Below, piece by piece: positions 33,502 to 43,042 of a stretch of 64,000 bases of DNA. The first letter of the stretch is position 1; the number at the start of each line of letters is the position of its first letter. This stretch comes from JAMXLO01 sp963832895. Lineage in GTDB: Bacteria; Pseudomonadota; Alphaproteobacteria; Acetobacterales; Acetobacteraceae. The stretch is from the NCBI GenBank assembly GCA_963832895.1, contig CAWHVQ010000014.1, positions 277,989-341,988 on the forward strand, read 5' to 3'. The position numbers were made by a program, and so were the translations under genes. The notes beneath the pieces were generated by a model. That model ran no database searches and was not told the DNA's origin. It worked only from the letters and a program-made list of their open reading frames with translations.

Positions 33502-36500
33502 TCATGCCAGATCGGCAAGCAGCGCCGGGGCCGCGGAGCGCAACAGCGTCTTGCGCGCCTGCCACTGTTCACCGGCATCGAGCGTGGCGAGAAATTGCAC
33601 CTCGCCGCCGGCCAGCCACGCCACCGGCAACCCATCGCGGAACAGCAGCCGGTTGCCGGTGAGCGCCGCGAGTTTCGCCCCCGGTGTCAGGATGCCAACG
33701 ACGTTCAGCGGATCCGCGCCGGAGAGCGAGACAAACCCGCCGTCATGCGGCCGACGCCGCACCTCGCGCAGCATGCCGATCGCGTCGGGCAAGGCGTACT
33801 GCTCGCCGGAGAAGCCGGCCACGAACCGGCCGCCACGGATTTCGCCCCGCGCCTCCAGACGGCGATAGACGCGCAGCAGATCGCGCCACGGCGGCAGCCA
33901 CTCGGCCTCGCGCGCCAGCAGGCGCCAGAACACCACACCGTAGCGGCGCAACAACGTCCGCGCCACGTGCTCGGTGGCAGCGGCCCTGGCCTGCGGCTCG
34001 CTGGCATCGGTAGCGGAACGGCGTACCAGCGCCCAGCGACCGGCATCCTCCATGCCGAAGCTCATGATGCGGCGCCGTCGCGTGCCGCCGCCAAACGGTT
34101 TGCGCCGATCAGACGGCACCAGCAGCGCGCGCAACCCGCCAAAACTGTCCGACGTCACCATCCCCAGTGAGACCAGCTCACCGAGCGCCTCCTCGATCTG
34201 CTGGCGCAGCAGGCCACTCGCCTCGGCCAGTTCCTCAAAAAACAACGCGCCTTGTGTGCGCAGGCATTCGAGCACCGCCAATGCCCGCCCGCTCGGCTGC
34301 GCGCCGTCCGCCGGACCGGCGAGCGCTGTCCAGAACGCGGCGTGGCGGCGCGCCAGCAGCGTTACCGGCGTCGTGCGCACGGGCGAGCTGACCCGGGACC
34401 CCGGCGTAAGTCGCGCCCAGGCCACGCGCCCGGCCAGGCACATGTCGTCGAGCCAGGTCGGTTCGTAGCCGGTGATGCGCGCCGGCAGGATTTCCGTCTC
34501 CCAGGCACCGGCTGGTGCCTCGAAGCCCTCCATTAGGGCGACCGCGGCAGGAACCGAGTCAGGCCCTTCCAGCCGCGTCTCGTCGGTCACGCGCTGCCAG
34601 GCGAACAGGAAGCGCAGGAAATCGCGTGCGGCGACCGGTTCGATCTCGGCGCGCAGGCGACGGACGGTATAGTGGTGGATGCGGGCGAGCAGCCGCCGAT
34701 CGCACCACTCCTCTGCGTTGCTGCCGGGCGTGAAGCGGCCACGCAGCGCAAAGCCCTCGACCTCCAGTGCGGCCAGCGCTGCGCCGATGGCGTCCGCCTC
34801 CAGACCCAAAGGCGCGGCCAACGCGGCCTGGGTCACCGGCCCCAGCCCCTCCAATCTGCCTCGCAGGATGTCCGCCAACGCATCGCTGCCAGCAGACAGC
34901 GACTGGAACTGCTGCGCCCGTTCGGCCGCGACCCACAGCGTCGCCTGCGGCGCGATCGTCCGGATCACGCGGTTCTCGTTTGCCAATGCGCCGAGCCAGC
35001 CGCGCCATTCCGGCACGGCCTGCACTTCTTCCTCGTTCAGACAGCCCAGCCAGAGCAGCGCGTCGTGCAGTTCCTCGGCGTTGACCGGATCGGGCCACGC
35101 CTCGGCGCGCACCCGGGCAATTGCCTCAGGATCGAGCCTGCCCAGGTCCGCCGCACTCTCCGGTGCCAGCCAGCGCCGGCTCATCACCGCCTGCGTCCGC
35201 CGTTCCTCCAGAGGCGCATCGTCGAGGTATGCGTAAGGCCGCGCCGACAGCACCTCCAGCGCCAGCGGCGAAGGCTGCGTCAGGTCACGGGCAATGACCC
35301 GGACATCACCCAACTCGATACGCGCAAGCAGCCGCTCCAGTCCCTCGATGTCCATCGCCTCGTGCAGGCAGTCCGCGATCGCCTGGTTGGTCAGCGGATG
35401 ATCGGGTATCTCGCGGTCACCGGCCACGTTCTCGGCGCAGGCCATCTGGTCGGGGAACACGCTGGCGACCAGATCCTCCGCCTCCATGCGCGCGAGCTGC
35501 GGTGCGACCTTCCTGCCGCCACGGAAACGCGGGAGCGCCAGCGCGACGCCCGCCACCCAGCGCCACCGCGTCGCGAACATCGGCGCATCGAGCACCGCCT
35601 GGACCAGCAGCGATCGCACGCTGTCCGCGCGCAGATACTGCGCCACCTCCGCGAGTTCGAAACTGTGCGTGGTGGTCAGCGACAGCACGATATTGTCCTC
35701 GGTCGCCGCCGCCTGGAGTTCGAAGTTGAATTTGCGGCAAAAGCGTTTGCGCAGCGCGAGGCCCCAGGCGCGGTTGATCCGGCTGCCGAACGGCGAGTGG
35801 ATCACAAGCTGCATGCCGCCCGCCTCGTCGAAGAAGCGTTCCAGCACGATGGTGTCGCGGGTCGGCAGGCATTCCAGTGCGGCGAACGACGCCGTCAGAT
35901 ACTCCAGCAACTGCTCCGCCGCCGCTTCGGCGATGCCGATCCCCTCGGTCAGCCAACGGTGCGCGCTGCCGCCGGAGGCATCGCGCCGCAGCCGTGTGAC
36001 GATGCCGGCGCGCAGGCGGGACACCGATGCGGACAGTTCGTCGCTGCGTCCAGGGGCCTCGCCCAACCAGAACGGGATCGTCGGCGGCTGGCCCTGCGCG
36101 TCTTCCACCCGCACGACGCCGCGTTCGACCCGCATGATGCGATAGGCGTTGTTGCCGAGCTGGAACACATCGCCGGCCAGGCTTTCGACGGCGAAGTCCT
36201 CGTTGACGGTGCCGATGGTCTGGTTCTCGGGTTCCAGCAGCACCTGGTAGTCCGCATTGTCCGGGATCGTCCCGCCCGAGGTCAGCGCGGTGAGCCGCGC
36301 CCCGCGCCGGCCACGCAGCATGTGGTTGATCGCATCGTGGTGGACCAGCGTACCGCGTCGCCCACGGCTGGTGGCGAAGCCCTCGGCCAACATGCGAACC
36401 ACTGCATCGAAATCGTCGCGCGACAGCGCGCGATAAGGCCACGCGCGGCGCAATCGATCGTATAGTTCCGCCTCAGGCCAATCCTGCGCGCTGACCTCGG

Positions 36501-37746
36501 CAACGATCTGCTGCGCCAGCACATCCAACGGCTGATTCGGAATGCTCAGCCGATCGAGTTCGCCGCGGCGCACGCTGTCGAGCAGCGCCGCGCATTCCAC
36601 CAGATCGTCGCGCGACAGCGGGAACAGGTGTCCCTTGGGCGTGCCGCCCACCGCGTGGCCGGACCGCCCGACACGTTGCAGGAAACTCGCGATCGACCGC
36701 GGTGAGCCCAACTGGCACACCAGGTCCACGTCGCCGATATCGATACCGAGTTCCAGCGACGCGGTCGCCACCAGCGCCTTCAGCTCGCCGCGCTTCAGCC
36801 GCTGCTCCGCCGACAGACGCTGTTCCTTCGCCATGCTGCCGTGATGCGCGGTGACCGCCTGCTCGCCCAGCCGATCCGACAACTGGCGCGCAACGCGTTC
36901 GGCCATGCGCCGCGTGTTGACGAACACCAGCGTGGTGCGGTGCGCCTCGGTCAGCCGCGCCAGCCGCTCATAGACCTGCAGCCAGACCTCCGCCGACATC
37001 ACCGCCTCAAGCGGCGAGTCGGGCACTTCCAGCACCAGTTCGCGCGGGCGCTGATGGCCCGTATCGACGATCGTCACGTCGGTCGCGGTGGTGCCGCCCA
37101 GCAGATGCGCGACGGCATCGATCGGGTTCTGCGTCGCCGACAGCCCGATGCGCACCAGCCGGTCGCCGCACAGGGCGGCAAGCCGCTCCAGCGACAACGC
37201 CAGATGCGCTCCGCGCTTGTTCGACGCCATGGCGTGGATTTCATCGACGATAACCGTGCGCGTGCTCGCCAGCATCGTGCGGCCGGACGCCGAGCCGAGC
37301 AGGATGTAGAGCGACTCAGGCGTGGTGACGAGGATGTGCGGCGGACGCCGGCGCATGCGCTCCCGCTCGCCCGCGGGCGTGTCGCCGGTGCGCACCCAAG
37401 TACGGATCTCGACATCCGGCAGACCGTGCTCGCACAACGCCGCGCGGATGCCCGCCAGCGGCTCCTCCAGGTTGCGCTGGATGTCGTTGGACAGCGCCTT
37501 CAGCGGCGAGATGTAGACGACCTGCGTGACGTCCCCGAGGCTCCCTTCCAACCCCTGGCGCACCAGCCCGTCAATCGCCGCCAGAAACGCGGCGAGCGTC
37601 TTGCCTGAGCCGGTGGGCGCGGCGATCAGCGTGTGGCGGTTCGCCTGGATCGCCGGCCACGCCTGCGCCTGCGGCGGCGTTGCCCGTGCGAACCGGCCGG
37701 CAAACCACGCCGCGACGGCGGGATGAAACAGGGATGCAGGGTCCAT
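33502..37746 (-). CDS. lhr: Lhr-family large ATP-dependent helicase
   Basis: 1414 residues from ATG at 37746; an in-frame extension to 37851 overlaps the FNR-type site and is unlikely. Superfamily 2 motifs in order: Q-motif region PPQAQAWPAI, I IAAPTGSGKTLAAF, II VIVDEIHAM, III GLSATQNP, IV TLVFVNTRRMAERVA, V ATASLELGIDIGDVDLV and VI QRVGRSGHAVGG. The winged-helix and Lhr-core regions follow (DNADYQVLLEPENQTIGTVNEDFAVES, roughly residues 535-560), and the long Lhr C-terminal part continues past residue 850 (NEEEVQAVPEWRGWLGAL). Lhr is a 3'-5' translocating DNA repair helicase. Length near 1400-1500 fits full-length Lhr. No nuclease or ligase partner is adjacent. Confidence 0.93.
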   Translation of the reverse strand: MDPASLFHPAVAAWFAGRFARATPPQAQAWPAIQANRHTLIAAPTGSGKTLAAFLAAIDGLVRQGLEGSLGDVTQVVYISPLKALSNDIQRNLEEPLAGIRAALCEHGLPDVEIRTWVRTGDTPAGERERMRRRPPHILVTTPESLYILLGSASGRTMLASTRTVIVDEIHAMASNKRGAHLALSLERLAALCGDRLVRIGLSATQNPIDAVAHLLGGTTATDVTIVDTGHQRPRELVLEVPDSPLEAVMSAEVWLQVYERLARLTEAHRTTLVFVNTRRMAERVARQLSDRLGEQAVTAHHGSMAKEQRLSAEQRLKRGELKALVATASLELGIDIGDVDLVCQLGSPRSIASFLQRVGRSGHAVGGTPKGHLFPLSRDDLVECAALLDSVRRGELDRLSIPNQPLDVLAQQIVAEVSAQDWPEAELYDRLRRAWPYRALSRDDFDAVVRMLAEGFATSRGRRGTLVHHDAINHMLRGRRGARLTALTSGGTIPDNADYQVLLEPENQTIGTVNEDFAVESLAGDVFQLGNNAYRIMRVERGVVRVEDAQGQPPTIPFWLGEAPGRSDELSASVSRLRAGIVTRLRRDASGGSAHRWLTEGIGIAEAAAEQLLEYLTASFAALECLPTRDTIVLERFFDEAGGMQLVIHSPFGSRINRAWGLALRKRFCRKFNFELQAAATEDNIVLSLTTTHSFELAEVAQYLRADSVRSLLVQAVLDAPMFATRWRWVAGVALALPRFRGGRKVAPQLARMEAEDLVASVFPDQMACAENVAGDREIPDHPLTNQAIADCLHEAMDIEGLERLLARIELGDVRVIARDLTQPSPLALEVLSARPYAYLDDAPLEERRTQAVMSRRWLAPESAADLGRLDPEAIARVRAEAWPDPVNAEELHDALLWLGCLNEEEVQAVPEWRGWLGALANENRVIRTIAPQATLWVAAERAQQFQSLSAGSDALADILRGRLEGLGPVTQAALAAPLGLEADAIGAALAALEVEGFALRGRFTPGSNAEEWCDRRLLARIHHYTVRRLRAEIEPVAARDFLRFLFAWQRVTDETRLEGPDSVPAAVALMEGFEAPAGAWETEILPARITGYEPTWLDDMCLAGRVAWARLTPGSRVSSPVRTTPVTLLARRHAAFWTALAGPADGAQPSGRALAVLECLRTQGALFFEELAEASGLLRQQIEEALGELVSLGMVTSDSFGGLRALLVPSDRRKPFGGGTRRRRIMSFGMEDAGRWALVRRSATDASEPQARAAATEHVARTLLRRYGVVFWRLLAREAEWLPPWRDLLRVYRRLEARGEIRGGRFVAGFSGEQYALPDAIGMLREVRRRPHDGGFVSLSGADPLNVVGILTPGAKLAALTGNRLLFRDGLPVAWLAGGEVQFLATLDAGEQWQARKTLLRSAAPALLADLA

Positions 37747-37795
37747 CTGACCGGCAGAATAAGGGGACCCGCCCGTATACGCGCAATCCTCCCGA

Positions 37796-37809
37796 TTGAT
37801 CGAGATCAA
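37796..37809. promoter_or_regulatory. Consensus FNR-type box between lhr and the Pao operon
   Basis: TTGATCGAGATCAA is an exact match to the FNR/FixK consensus TTGAT-N4-ATCAA. It lies 36 bases before ATG 37845 and 50 bases upstream of the divergent lhr start. If it works as a class II site at -41.5, the transcript of the Pao operon would begin almost at ATG 37845. Confidence 0.7.
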
Positions 37810-37844
37810 TGCTGGTGCTGCGCCGAACCGGCACCCTGCCGCCC

Positions 37845-38108
37845 ATGGCACAGCACCCAGCCCAGCGAGCCAGCGATCTTGTCGAGCGGCTGCGCGATCG
37901 CGGCCATCACAGCGAGGCCGAGCATCTGGCGCGGCTGCTGTCCCTGCACACCATCGAGCGCGGGCTGCTGCTCACGCTGCGTGAGGCCTGCGAGACGATC
38001 CTGACAGCGATCGAGGCCATCGATCCCGCCACCGAGACCATGATCGAGGAGCTGCGCCTGGAAGTCGAAAGGCGCCTCCGCCTCCCGCACGACAGGGATT
38101 CGCAATGA
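37845..38108 (+). CDS. Small hypothetical helical protein leading the Pao-like operon
   Basis: 87 residues from ATG 37845 (an ATG at 37809 lies in the FNR-type box). It is charged and mostly helical (ASDLVERLRDRGHHSEAEHLARLLSLH, residues about 7-33; ETMIEELRLEVERRL near the end), with no cysteines, no signal and no known domain that I recognise. The ATGA overlap with the ferredoxin-like subunit gene argues that it is translated. The coordinated position suggests a regulator or maturation partner; no evidence beyond that. Confidence 0.65.
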   Translation: MAQHPAQRASDLVERLRDRGHHSEAEHLARLLSLHTIERGLLLTLREACETILTAIEAIDPATETMIEELRLEVERRLRLPHDRDSQ

Positions 38109-38686
38109 CCGCCGTATCACGCCGTCTCTTCCTCGGCGGCGCGAGCGTCGCGGCCGGCGGCGTCGCGCTGATCGGCGAGGTGCGCCCGGTCACCGCGGCA
38201 GACGAACCGCCGATCGCCGGGCCGGCCCCTGTCCCCCTCACCCTGACGGTCAACGGTGTGGCACGCGAGCTGAGCGCGGGACCGAACGCCACCCTGGCCG
38301 AAGTGCTGCGTGGTCCACTCGATCTCACTGGCACGAAAATCGGCTGCGATCGCGGCGCGTGCTCCGCCTGTACCGTGTGGCTCGATGGCGCGCCTGTCGC
38401 GTCCTGCATGGTGCTGGCGATCGATGTCGGCAGCCGCGCGGTGACCACCATCGAGGGCCTGGCCAAAGGCGACACGCTGCATCCCGTGCAGGAGGCATTC
38501 ATCGCGCACGACGCCATGCAGTGTGGCTACTGCACGCCCGGCATGGTGATGAGCTGCGCCGCCTTGCTCGAACGCATGCCGCAGCCGACGGCGGAAGACG
38601 TGAAGGCGGCGATCAGCGGTCATATCTGCCGCTGCGGCAGTTACCCGCACGTCGTCGAGGCCGTGCTGTCGGTCGGGAAAGCCTGA
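38105..38686 (+). CDS. paoA: Exported [2Fe-2S] subunit of aldehyde oxidoreductase (PaoA-like)
   Basis: 193 residues. The N-terminus SRRLFLGGASVAAGG is a twin-arginine signal. A plant-type ferredoxin domain has C-x4-C-x2-C (CDRGACSACTVW), and an all-helical second [2Fe-2S] domain has MQCGYCTPGM and ICRCGSY. This two-cluster small subunit is typical of xanthine oxidase family enzymes; the Tat signal matches periplasmic PaoABC of E. coli. The downstream genes encode the molybdenum and FAD subunits, so the complex should be folded and exported as a unit. Confidence 0.9.
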   Translation: MTAVSRRLFLGGASVAAGGVALIGEVRPVTAADEPPIAGPAPVPLTLTVNGVARELSAGPNATLAEVLRGPLDLTGTKIGCDRGACSACTVWLDGAPVASCMVLAIDVGSRAVTTIEGLAKGDTLHPVQEAFIAHDAMQCGYCTPGMVMSCAALLERMPQPTAEDVKAAISGHICRCGSYPHVVEAVLSVGKA

Positions 38687-38688
38687 GC

Positions 38689-40998
38689 ATGCGCGCGGAG
38701 AAATTCCCGGCCGGAATTGCCGGCGTCGAACTCACCGAGATCGAACGCCAGGTGCCTGACGACGAACCGCCGCCGCTGCCGGTGAACGACGCGCTGCGGG
38801 TGATCGGCAAGCCGGTGCCACGCCAGGACGCCCGCGCCAAAGTCACCGGCGCCGTACGGTTCACGGTCGACATCAAGCTGCCAGGGATGCTGCACGCGCG
38901 CATCCTGCGCTCGCCACTGCCGCACGCGCGCGTGCAGGCAATCGACGCCGATGCCGCCGCGCACCAGCCGGGCGTGCGCGCCGTGCTGCTGGTCGCGCCG
39001 AAGGACGCGGTGCTGCGCTATGTCGGTGCGCCGGTCGCGGCGGTTGCGGCGATGACCGAGGGCATTGCCGAGACGGCGCTTCGCCTGATCCGCGTCGACT
39101 ACGCGCCGTTGCCGTTCACCGTCGATCTGGACGCAGCGCGGCGGCCGAATGCGCCCACGGTGTACCAGCGTGGCGAGTCGCCGCCATTGGCGGTCGCAGA
39201 GATACCGGTCGCGCAGAACCTCGCCATCGCCGGCAACGTCCGCGGGCCCGAAACTCAGGGCAGCCGCGGCGATGTCGAGCAGGGCTTCGCTCAGGCGGAA
39301 ATCGTGGTCGACGGCGAATATCGGACGCAGACCCAGACCCATTGCTGCATGGAGCCGCATGCCATCGTGGCTGACTGGCGGCCGGATGGATTGACAGTGT
39401 GGATGTCCACGCAGTTCACCGCCGGCGTGCGGCGCGAACTGGCCGAGAGCTTCGGGCTGAAGCTCAGCCAGGTGCGTGTGAAGGTCGCCGCGATGGGCGG
39501 CGGCTTCGGCTCGAAGTCGCAACTCGGCGCCTACGGCCGCTTCGCCGTCATGCTGTCGCGGCAGGCGCGCGCGCCGGTCCGCCTGGTCCTGGAGCGCGAC
39601 GAGGAGCATCTCGACACCGGCAATCGACCGGCGACATGGCAGCACCTGCGGATCGGCGCGCTCCGCGACGGCACGCTGACAGCGATCTCGCTGCAGGAAT
39701 TCGGCTCTGCCGGGATAGGAGTGGGTGCGAGCGTCGGCAACTTCGCCCAGGCGCTCTATACCTGCCCGAATTTCTCCGCCGCGCAGAACGACGTGTTCAT
39801 CAACGCCGGTCGCGGTTCGCCGATGCGCGGACCCGGCAACACGCCGGGTGCGTTCGCGATGGAGCAGGCGATCGATGAGCTGGCCGACAAGATCGGCATC
39901 GATGCGCTGACGCTGCGCGAACGCATCGATCCCAGTCCGGTGCGCCGCGAGGAACGCCGCATTGGGGCACAACGCATCGGCTGGGAACGGCGTCACAGGC
40001 CGGACGCCGATGTGGGGCCGATCAAGCGCGGCATCGGCATGGCACAATCGCTGTGGGGCGCCAACGTATATACCAACGCAGCCTGCGAGGTGCGGCTCCA
40101 GCGAGACGGCTCGGTGCTGGTGCTGTCGAGCGTGCAGGACCTCGGCACCGGCATCGGCACGATCCTGGCGCAGGTGGTCGCGGAAGAGCTCGGGCTCCAG
40201 CCGAACGACATCACCGTGCACATCGGCGACACGGACTTTCCCGCCGGACCGCCGTCCTGGGGCAGCCAGACGACAGCCTCTCTCACGCCGCCGACGCGCA
40301 GCGCCACCTGGCAGATCAGGCAGATGCTGTTCCGTCAGGTGGCGCCGCGGCTCGGCGTCGCACCCGAGCACCTGATCGCGCGGGACGGCCGCATCGCCGT
40401 GCGTGACGACGCATCCCGCGGCATGAGCTTCCGCGAAGCCACCGCCGGCCTGCGCACCGATGCGATCAGCGCAACGTCGGCGCGCAGTGACGACTATGGC
40501 GGTTTCCGCCGGCACCTGGGCGATTCAGCCGGCGCGCAAAGCGATATCGGCGGCGTGCAGTTCGCCGCGGTGGCGGTGGATACCGAGACCGGCGCGATCC
40601 GTGTCGAACGTATGGTCGCGGTGCACGATTGCGGCCGGCCGATCAATCCCAGGCTGATCGAAAGCCAGGTGCAGGGCGGCGTGCTGATGGGCATCGGCTA
40701 CGCGCTGTTGGAGCAGCGCCTGATGGACCAGCACACCGGACACATGGTCAACGCCAATCTCGAGCAGTACAAGCTGGTCGGTGCGCGCGAGACGCCACCG
40801 ATCGAGGTGGTGCTGCTGGAGAACTACCAGGGTCAAAGTGCCACCGATGCCTATGGCATCGCGGAACCCTCCAACATCGCCACTGCGCCGGCGATCGCCA
40901 ACGCGGTGTTCAATGCGATCGGCGTGCGCCTGCGCGAACTGCCGATGACGCCGTCCGCGGTGCTCACTTCACTCGGCAAACTGCCTGCGAGGAGCTGA
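38689..40998 (+). CDS. paoC: Molybdenum cofactor subunit of aldehyde oxidoreductase (PaoC-like)
   Basis: 769 residues from ATG 38689, 2 bases after the previous stop. Xanthine-oxidase-family landmarks include VTGAVRFTVDIKLPGMLHARILRSP (residues about 45-70), QTQTHCCMEPHAIVA, VAAMGGGFGSKSQ, RGSPMRGPGNTPGAFAMEQAIDEL, VQDLGTGIGTI, PPSWGSQTTAS and VHDCGRPINPRLIESQVQGG. The catalytic glutamate is expected in DAYGIAEPSNIATAPA near residue 720. No Tat signal of its own, which fits hitch-hiking export with the small subunit. Gene order here is small, Mo, FAD, whereas E. coli pao is small, FAD, Mo. No paoD-like maturase is seen. Confidence 0.9.
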   Translation: MRAEKFPAGIAGVELTEIERQVPDDEPPPLPVNDALRVIGKPVPRQDARAKVTGAVRFTVDIKLPGMLHARILRSPLPHARVQAIDADAAAHQPGVRAVLLVAPKDAVLRYVGAPVAAVAAMTEGIAETALRLIRVDYAPLPFTVDLDAARRPNAPTVYQRGESPPLAVAEIPVAQNLAIAGNVRGPETQGSRGDVEQGFAQAEIVVDGEYRTQTQTHCCMEPHAIVADWRPDGLTVWMSTQFTAGVRRELAESFGLKLSQVRVKVAAMGGGFGSKSQLGAYGRFAVMLSRQARAPVRLVLERDEEHLDTGNRPATWQHLRIGALRDGTLTAISLQEFGSAGIGVGASVGNFAQALYTCPNFSAAQNDVFINAGRGSPMRGPGNTPGAFAMEQAIDELADKIGIDALTLRERIDPSPVRREERRIGAQRIGWERRHRPDADVGPIKRGIGMAQSLWGANVYTNAACEVRLQRDGSVLVLSSVQDLGTGIGTILAQVVAEELGLQPNDITVHIGDTDFPAGPPSWGSQTTASLTPPTRSATWQIRQMLFRQVAPRLGVAPEHLIARDGRIAVRDDASRGMSFREATAGLRTDAISATSARSDDYGGFRRHLGDSAGAQSDIGGVQFAAVAVDTETGAIRVERMVAVHDCGRPINPRLIESQVQGGVLMGIGYALLEQRLMDQHTGHMVNANLEQYKLVGARETPPIEVVLLENYQGQSATDAYGIAEPSNIATAPAIANAVFNAIGVRLRELPMTPSAVLTSLGKLPARS

Positions 40999-41002
40999 AG
41001 CG

Positions 41003-42040
41003 ATGGAGCGCTTTTCCTGGCAGTCGGCGCATTCGGTTCCACAGGCTGCCGCGTTGGCCACGACCACGGTCGCCGACGCAATGCTCGCCGATCCGACAGA
41101 GACAAGCGTCATCCTGAAGGCGGGCGGCATCGACGTGCTCGACCTGATGAAGGAGGACCTGCTGCGGCCGGCTCGCCTGGTGAACCTGCGCGAAATACCG
41201 GGCCTCGATGCGATCATCGAAGACGATGCCGGCGTGCGGATCGGCGCGATGGCAACCTTGCAGCAGATCGCTTCGCATCCACTGCTGCGCAGGCGCTACG
41301 CCGCGCTGGCCGATGCCGCCGGCAGTTCGGCAAGTCCGCAGATCCGCAACGTGGCGACACTCGGCGGCAACCTGCTGCAACGCCCACGCTGCTGGTATTT
41401 TCGCTCGGCCGCGCACTACTGCGCGCGCAAGGGCGGCGATCCGTGCTTCGCCTTCGTCGGCGAGAACCAATACCACGCGGTGTTCGCGCAGTACGGCTGC
41501 GCCATCGTGCATCCATCCACCGCGGCCACCGCGCTGGTTGCGTTCGGCGCGCATGTCGAACTGGCGAACGCCCAAGGATCATCGCGCGGCATGCCGCTTG
41601 CCGATTTCCTGCTGGGGCCTGAGACCGACATGACGCGCGAGAACCATTTGCGCGCGGGCGAAGTGCTAACCGCCGTGGTGTTGCCGCCGGTGTCGGCCGG
41701 CACACGTTCGGTGTTCCTGAAGCAGGCCGAGAAGCCGTCGTTCGACTGGTCGATCGCCGATGTCGCGGTGGTGCTGGATTGCGCGGCCGACGGGCGCTGC
41801 GGGCGCGCCTCAATCGTGCTGGGCGCCGCCGCGCCGATACCGTGGCGTGCGGTGCAGGCCGAGGCGGCGCTGACCGGACAAACCATCGACGACGCGGTGG
41901 CGCGCAAGGCCGGGCAGGCCGCGATCGCCGGTGCCGCGCCGCTGCGTCACAACGCCTACAAGCTGCCGATCTTCACCTCCCTGGTGCGCCGTGCCGTACT
42001 GCAGGCATCGGGCGTCACCCAACAGGAGAACGCACGATGA
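41003..42040 (+). CDS. paoB: FAD subunit of aldehyde oxidoreductase with extra Fe-S cluster (PaoB-like)
   Basis: 345 residues, ATG 4 bases after the previous stop. The CO-dehydrogenase-flavoprotein pattern is visible: LKAGGIDVLDLMKE, IGAMATLQQIASHPLLRRRYAALADAAGS (residues about 74-102), SPQIRNVATLGGNLLQRPRC. The insertion CWYFRSAAHYCARKGGDPC near residues 129-148 supplies cysteines for a [4Fe-4S] cluster, as in PaoB and 4-hydroxybenzoyl-CoA reductase-type subunits. A C-terminal CODH-like domain ends APLRHNAYKLPIFTSLVRRAV. Confidence 0.9.
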   Translation: MERFSWQSAHSVPQAAALATTTVADAMLADPTETSVILKAGGIDVLDLMKEDLLRPARLVNLREIPGLDAIIEDDAGVRIGAMATLQQIASHPLLRRRYAALADAAGSSASPQIRNVATLGGNLLQRPRCWYFRSAAHYCARKGGDPCFAFVGENQYHAVFAQYGCAIVHPSTAATALVAFGAHVELANAQGSSRGMPLADFLLGPETDMTRENHLRAGEVLTAVVLPPVSAGTRSVFLKQAEKPSFDWSIADVAVVLDCAADGRCGRASIVLGAAAPIPWRAVQAEAALTGQTIDDAVARKAGQAAIAGAAPLRHNAYKLPIFTSLVRRAVLQASGVTQQENAR

Positions 42041-42696
42041 CCACACGCCGCGCCGCCAGTCTCGCCATACTGTCAGCCGCCGCGCTGGCGATGGCACCGC
42101 GCATCGCTGCGGCACAGACGCAGCAGACCATCGTTCTGCCACCGCCCCGGGCGGATTTCGGCAAATCGCTGGCCGAGGCGCTGCGACTGCGCCGTTCGAT
42201 CCGCTCGTTCGATCCGCGTCCCCTGCCGCCGCAGGTGCTGTCGGAACTGCTGTGGGCCGCCTGCGGCGTCAACCGGCCGACCACCGCGGATCGCACCGCG
42301 CCTTCATGGCGACACGCGCGGGAGACCGACGTCTACGCCGCCACGGCGGACGGCGTCTGGCGCTATGACGCGATCAAGCACGTTCTGGTGCCACAGCTCG
42401 CCACCGATGTGCGGGGGCAGACTGGCGTGCAGGACTTCGTCGGCACCGCGCCGCTCAATCTTATCTATGTGTCGAATGCCGAGCACATGAGCGGCGTGTC
42501 GCGCGAGGAGCAGCATCGGGTGGCCGCCGCTGATATCGGCTTCATCGGCCAGAACGTCTATCTCTACTGCGCATCGGAAGGCCTTGCCTGCGTGTTCCGT
42601 GCGTCGCTCGACACGGAGCGCCTCGCCCGTTCGCTGGGGTTAGGCGAGACACAGTTCATCATGTTCGCGCAGACGGTCGGCTACGAGAGGACATGA
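42037..42696 (+). CDS. Exported SagB/nitroreductase-like flavoprotein
   Basis: 219 residues, 4-base overlap with the FAD-subunit gene. The N-terminus MTTRRAASLAILSAAALAMA followed by PRIAAAQ is a twin-arginine-like signal with AxA cleavage site. The mature part has the nitroreductase/ThcOx pattern: LAEALRLRRSIRSFDPRPLPPQVLSELLWAACGVNR (residues about 46-82), a middle beta-region DVYAATADGVWRYD, and ADIGFIGQNVYLYCASEGLACVFRA near the end. Such proteins bind FMN. Location in the periplasm and coupling to a Pao-type enzyme suggest that it reoxidises or accompanies the oxidoreductase; the substrate is unknown. Confidence 0.82.
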   Translation: MTTRRAASLAILSAAALAMAPRIAAAQTQQTIVLPPPRADFGKSLAEALRLRRSIRSFDPRPLPPQVLSELLWAACGVNRPTTADRTAPSWRHARETDVYAATADGVWRYDAIKHVLVPQLATDVRGQTGVQDFVGTAPLNLIYVSNAEHMSGVSREEQHRVAAADIGFIGQNVYLYCASEGLACVFRASLDTERLARSLGLGETQFIMFAQTVGYERT

Positions 42697-43042
42697 CGGT
42701 AGACAACTACACACCTATCCACTGTAATATCCACAGCCAGACCTAGCCGCCCGGCCTCCCCCAGCAATCCATACCACTTTGATATGGCTAGGGGTTTTTC
42801 CAAATAGTTAACATTTCGCTACATATCCGGTTACGAATTGAATCCCCAGGGCCATCCGGCGCCCACCGGTCGATCGTGGGCTTGTCCACGAAGATTGTCG
42901 ACCGTTCGGCATTCTAACAGCGGCAAGCCTCCGAGACTATTGCGGCGAGCGGTCCGGTCTCCGAGGTGCCGGAGCCAACGCTGGAAGCGAGGCCCCTGCC
43001 TGTGCTTTATCCCCCGCGACATCAGCCTAAGGACCCGCATAC
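42697..43042. other. Intergenic region upstream of ugd
   Basis: 346 bases, AT-rich between about 42715 and 42840, with no plausible gene. It contains a short imperfect inverted repeat (CCATACC / TATGG around 42769-42787) followed by a T-rich stretch near 42794, perhaps the end of the Pao operon transcript. The promoter of ugd should also lie here. Confidence 0.4.

Noticed and set aside
34672..36465. 597-codon plus-strand frame within lhr
   Set aside because: Antisense to conserved helicase motifs; product is Arg/Gln/His-rich and domain-less.
38641..40515. 624-codon minus-strand frame within the molybdenum subunit gene
   Set aside because: Antisense to conserved xanthine-oxidase-family motifs; no recognisable domain.
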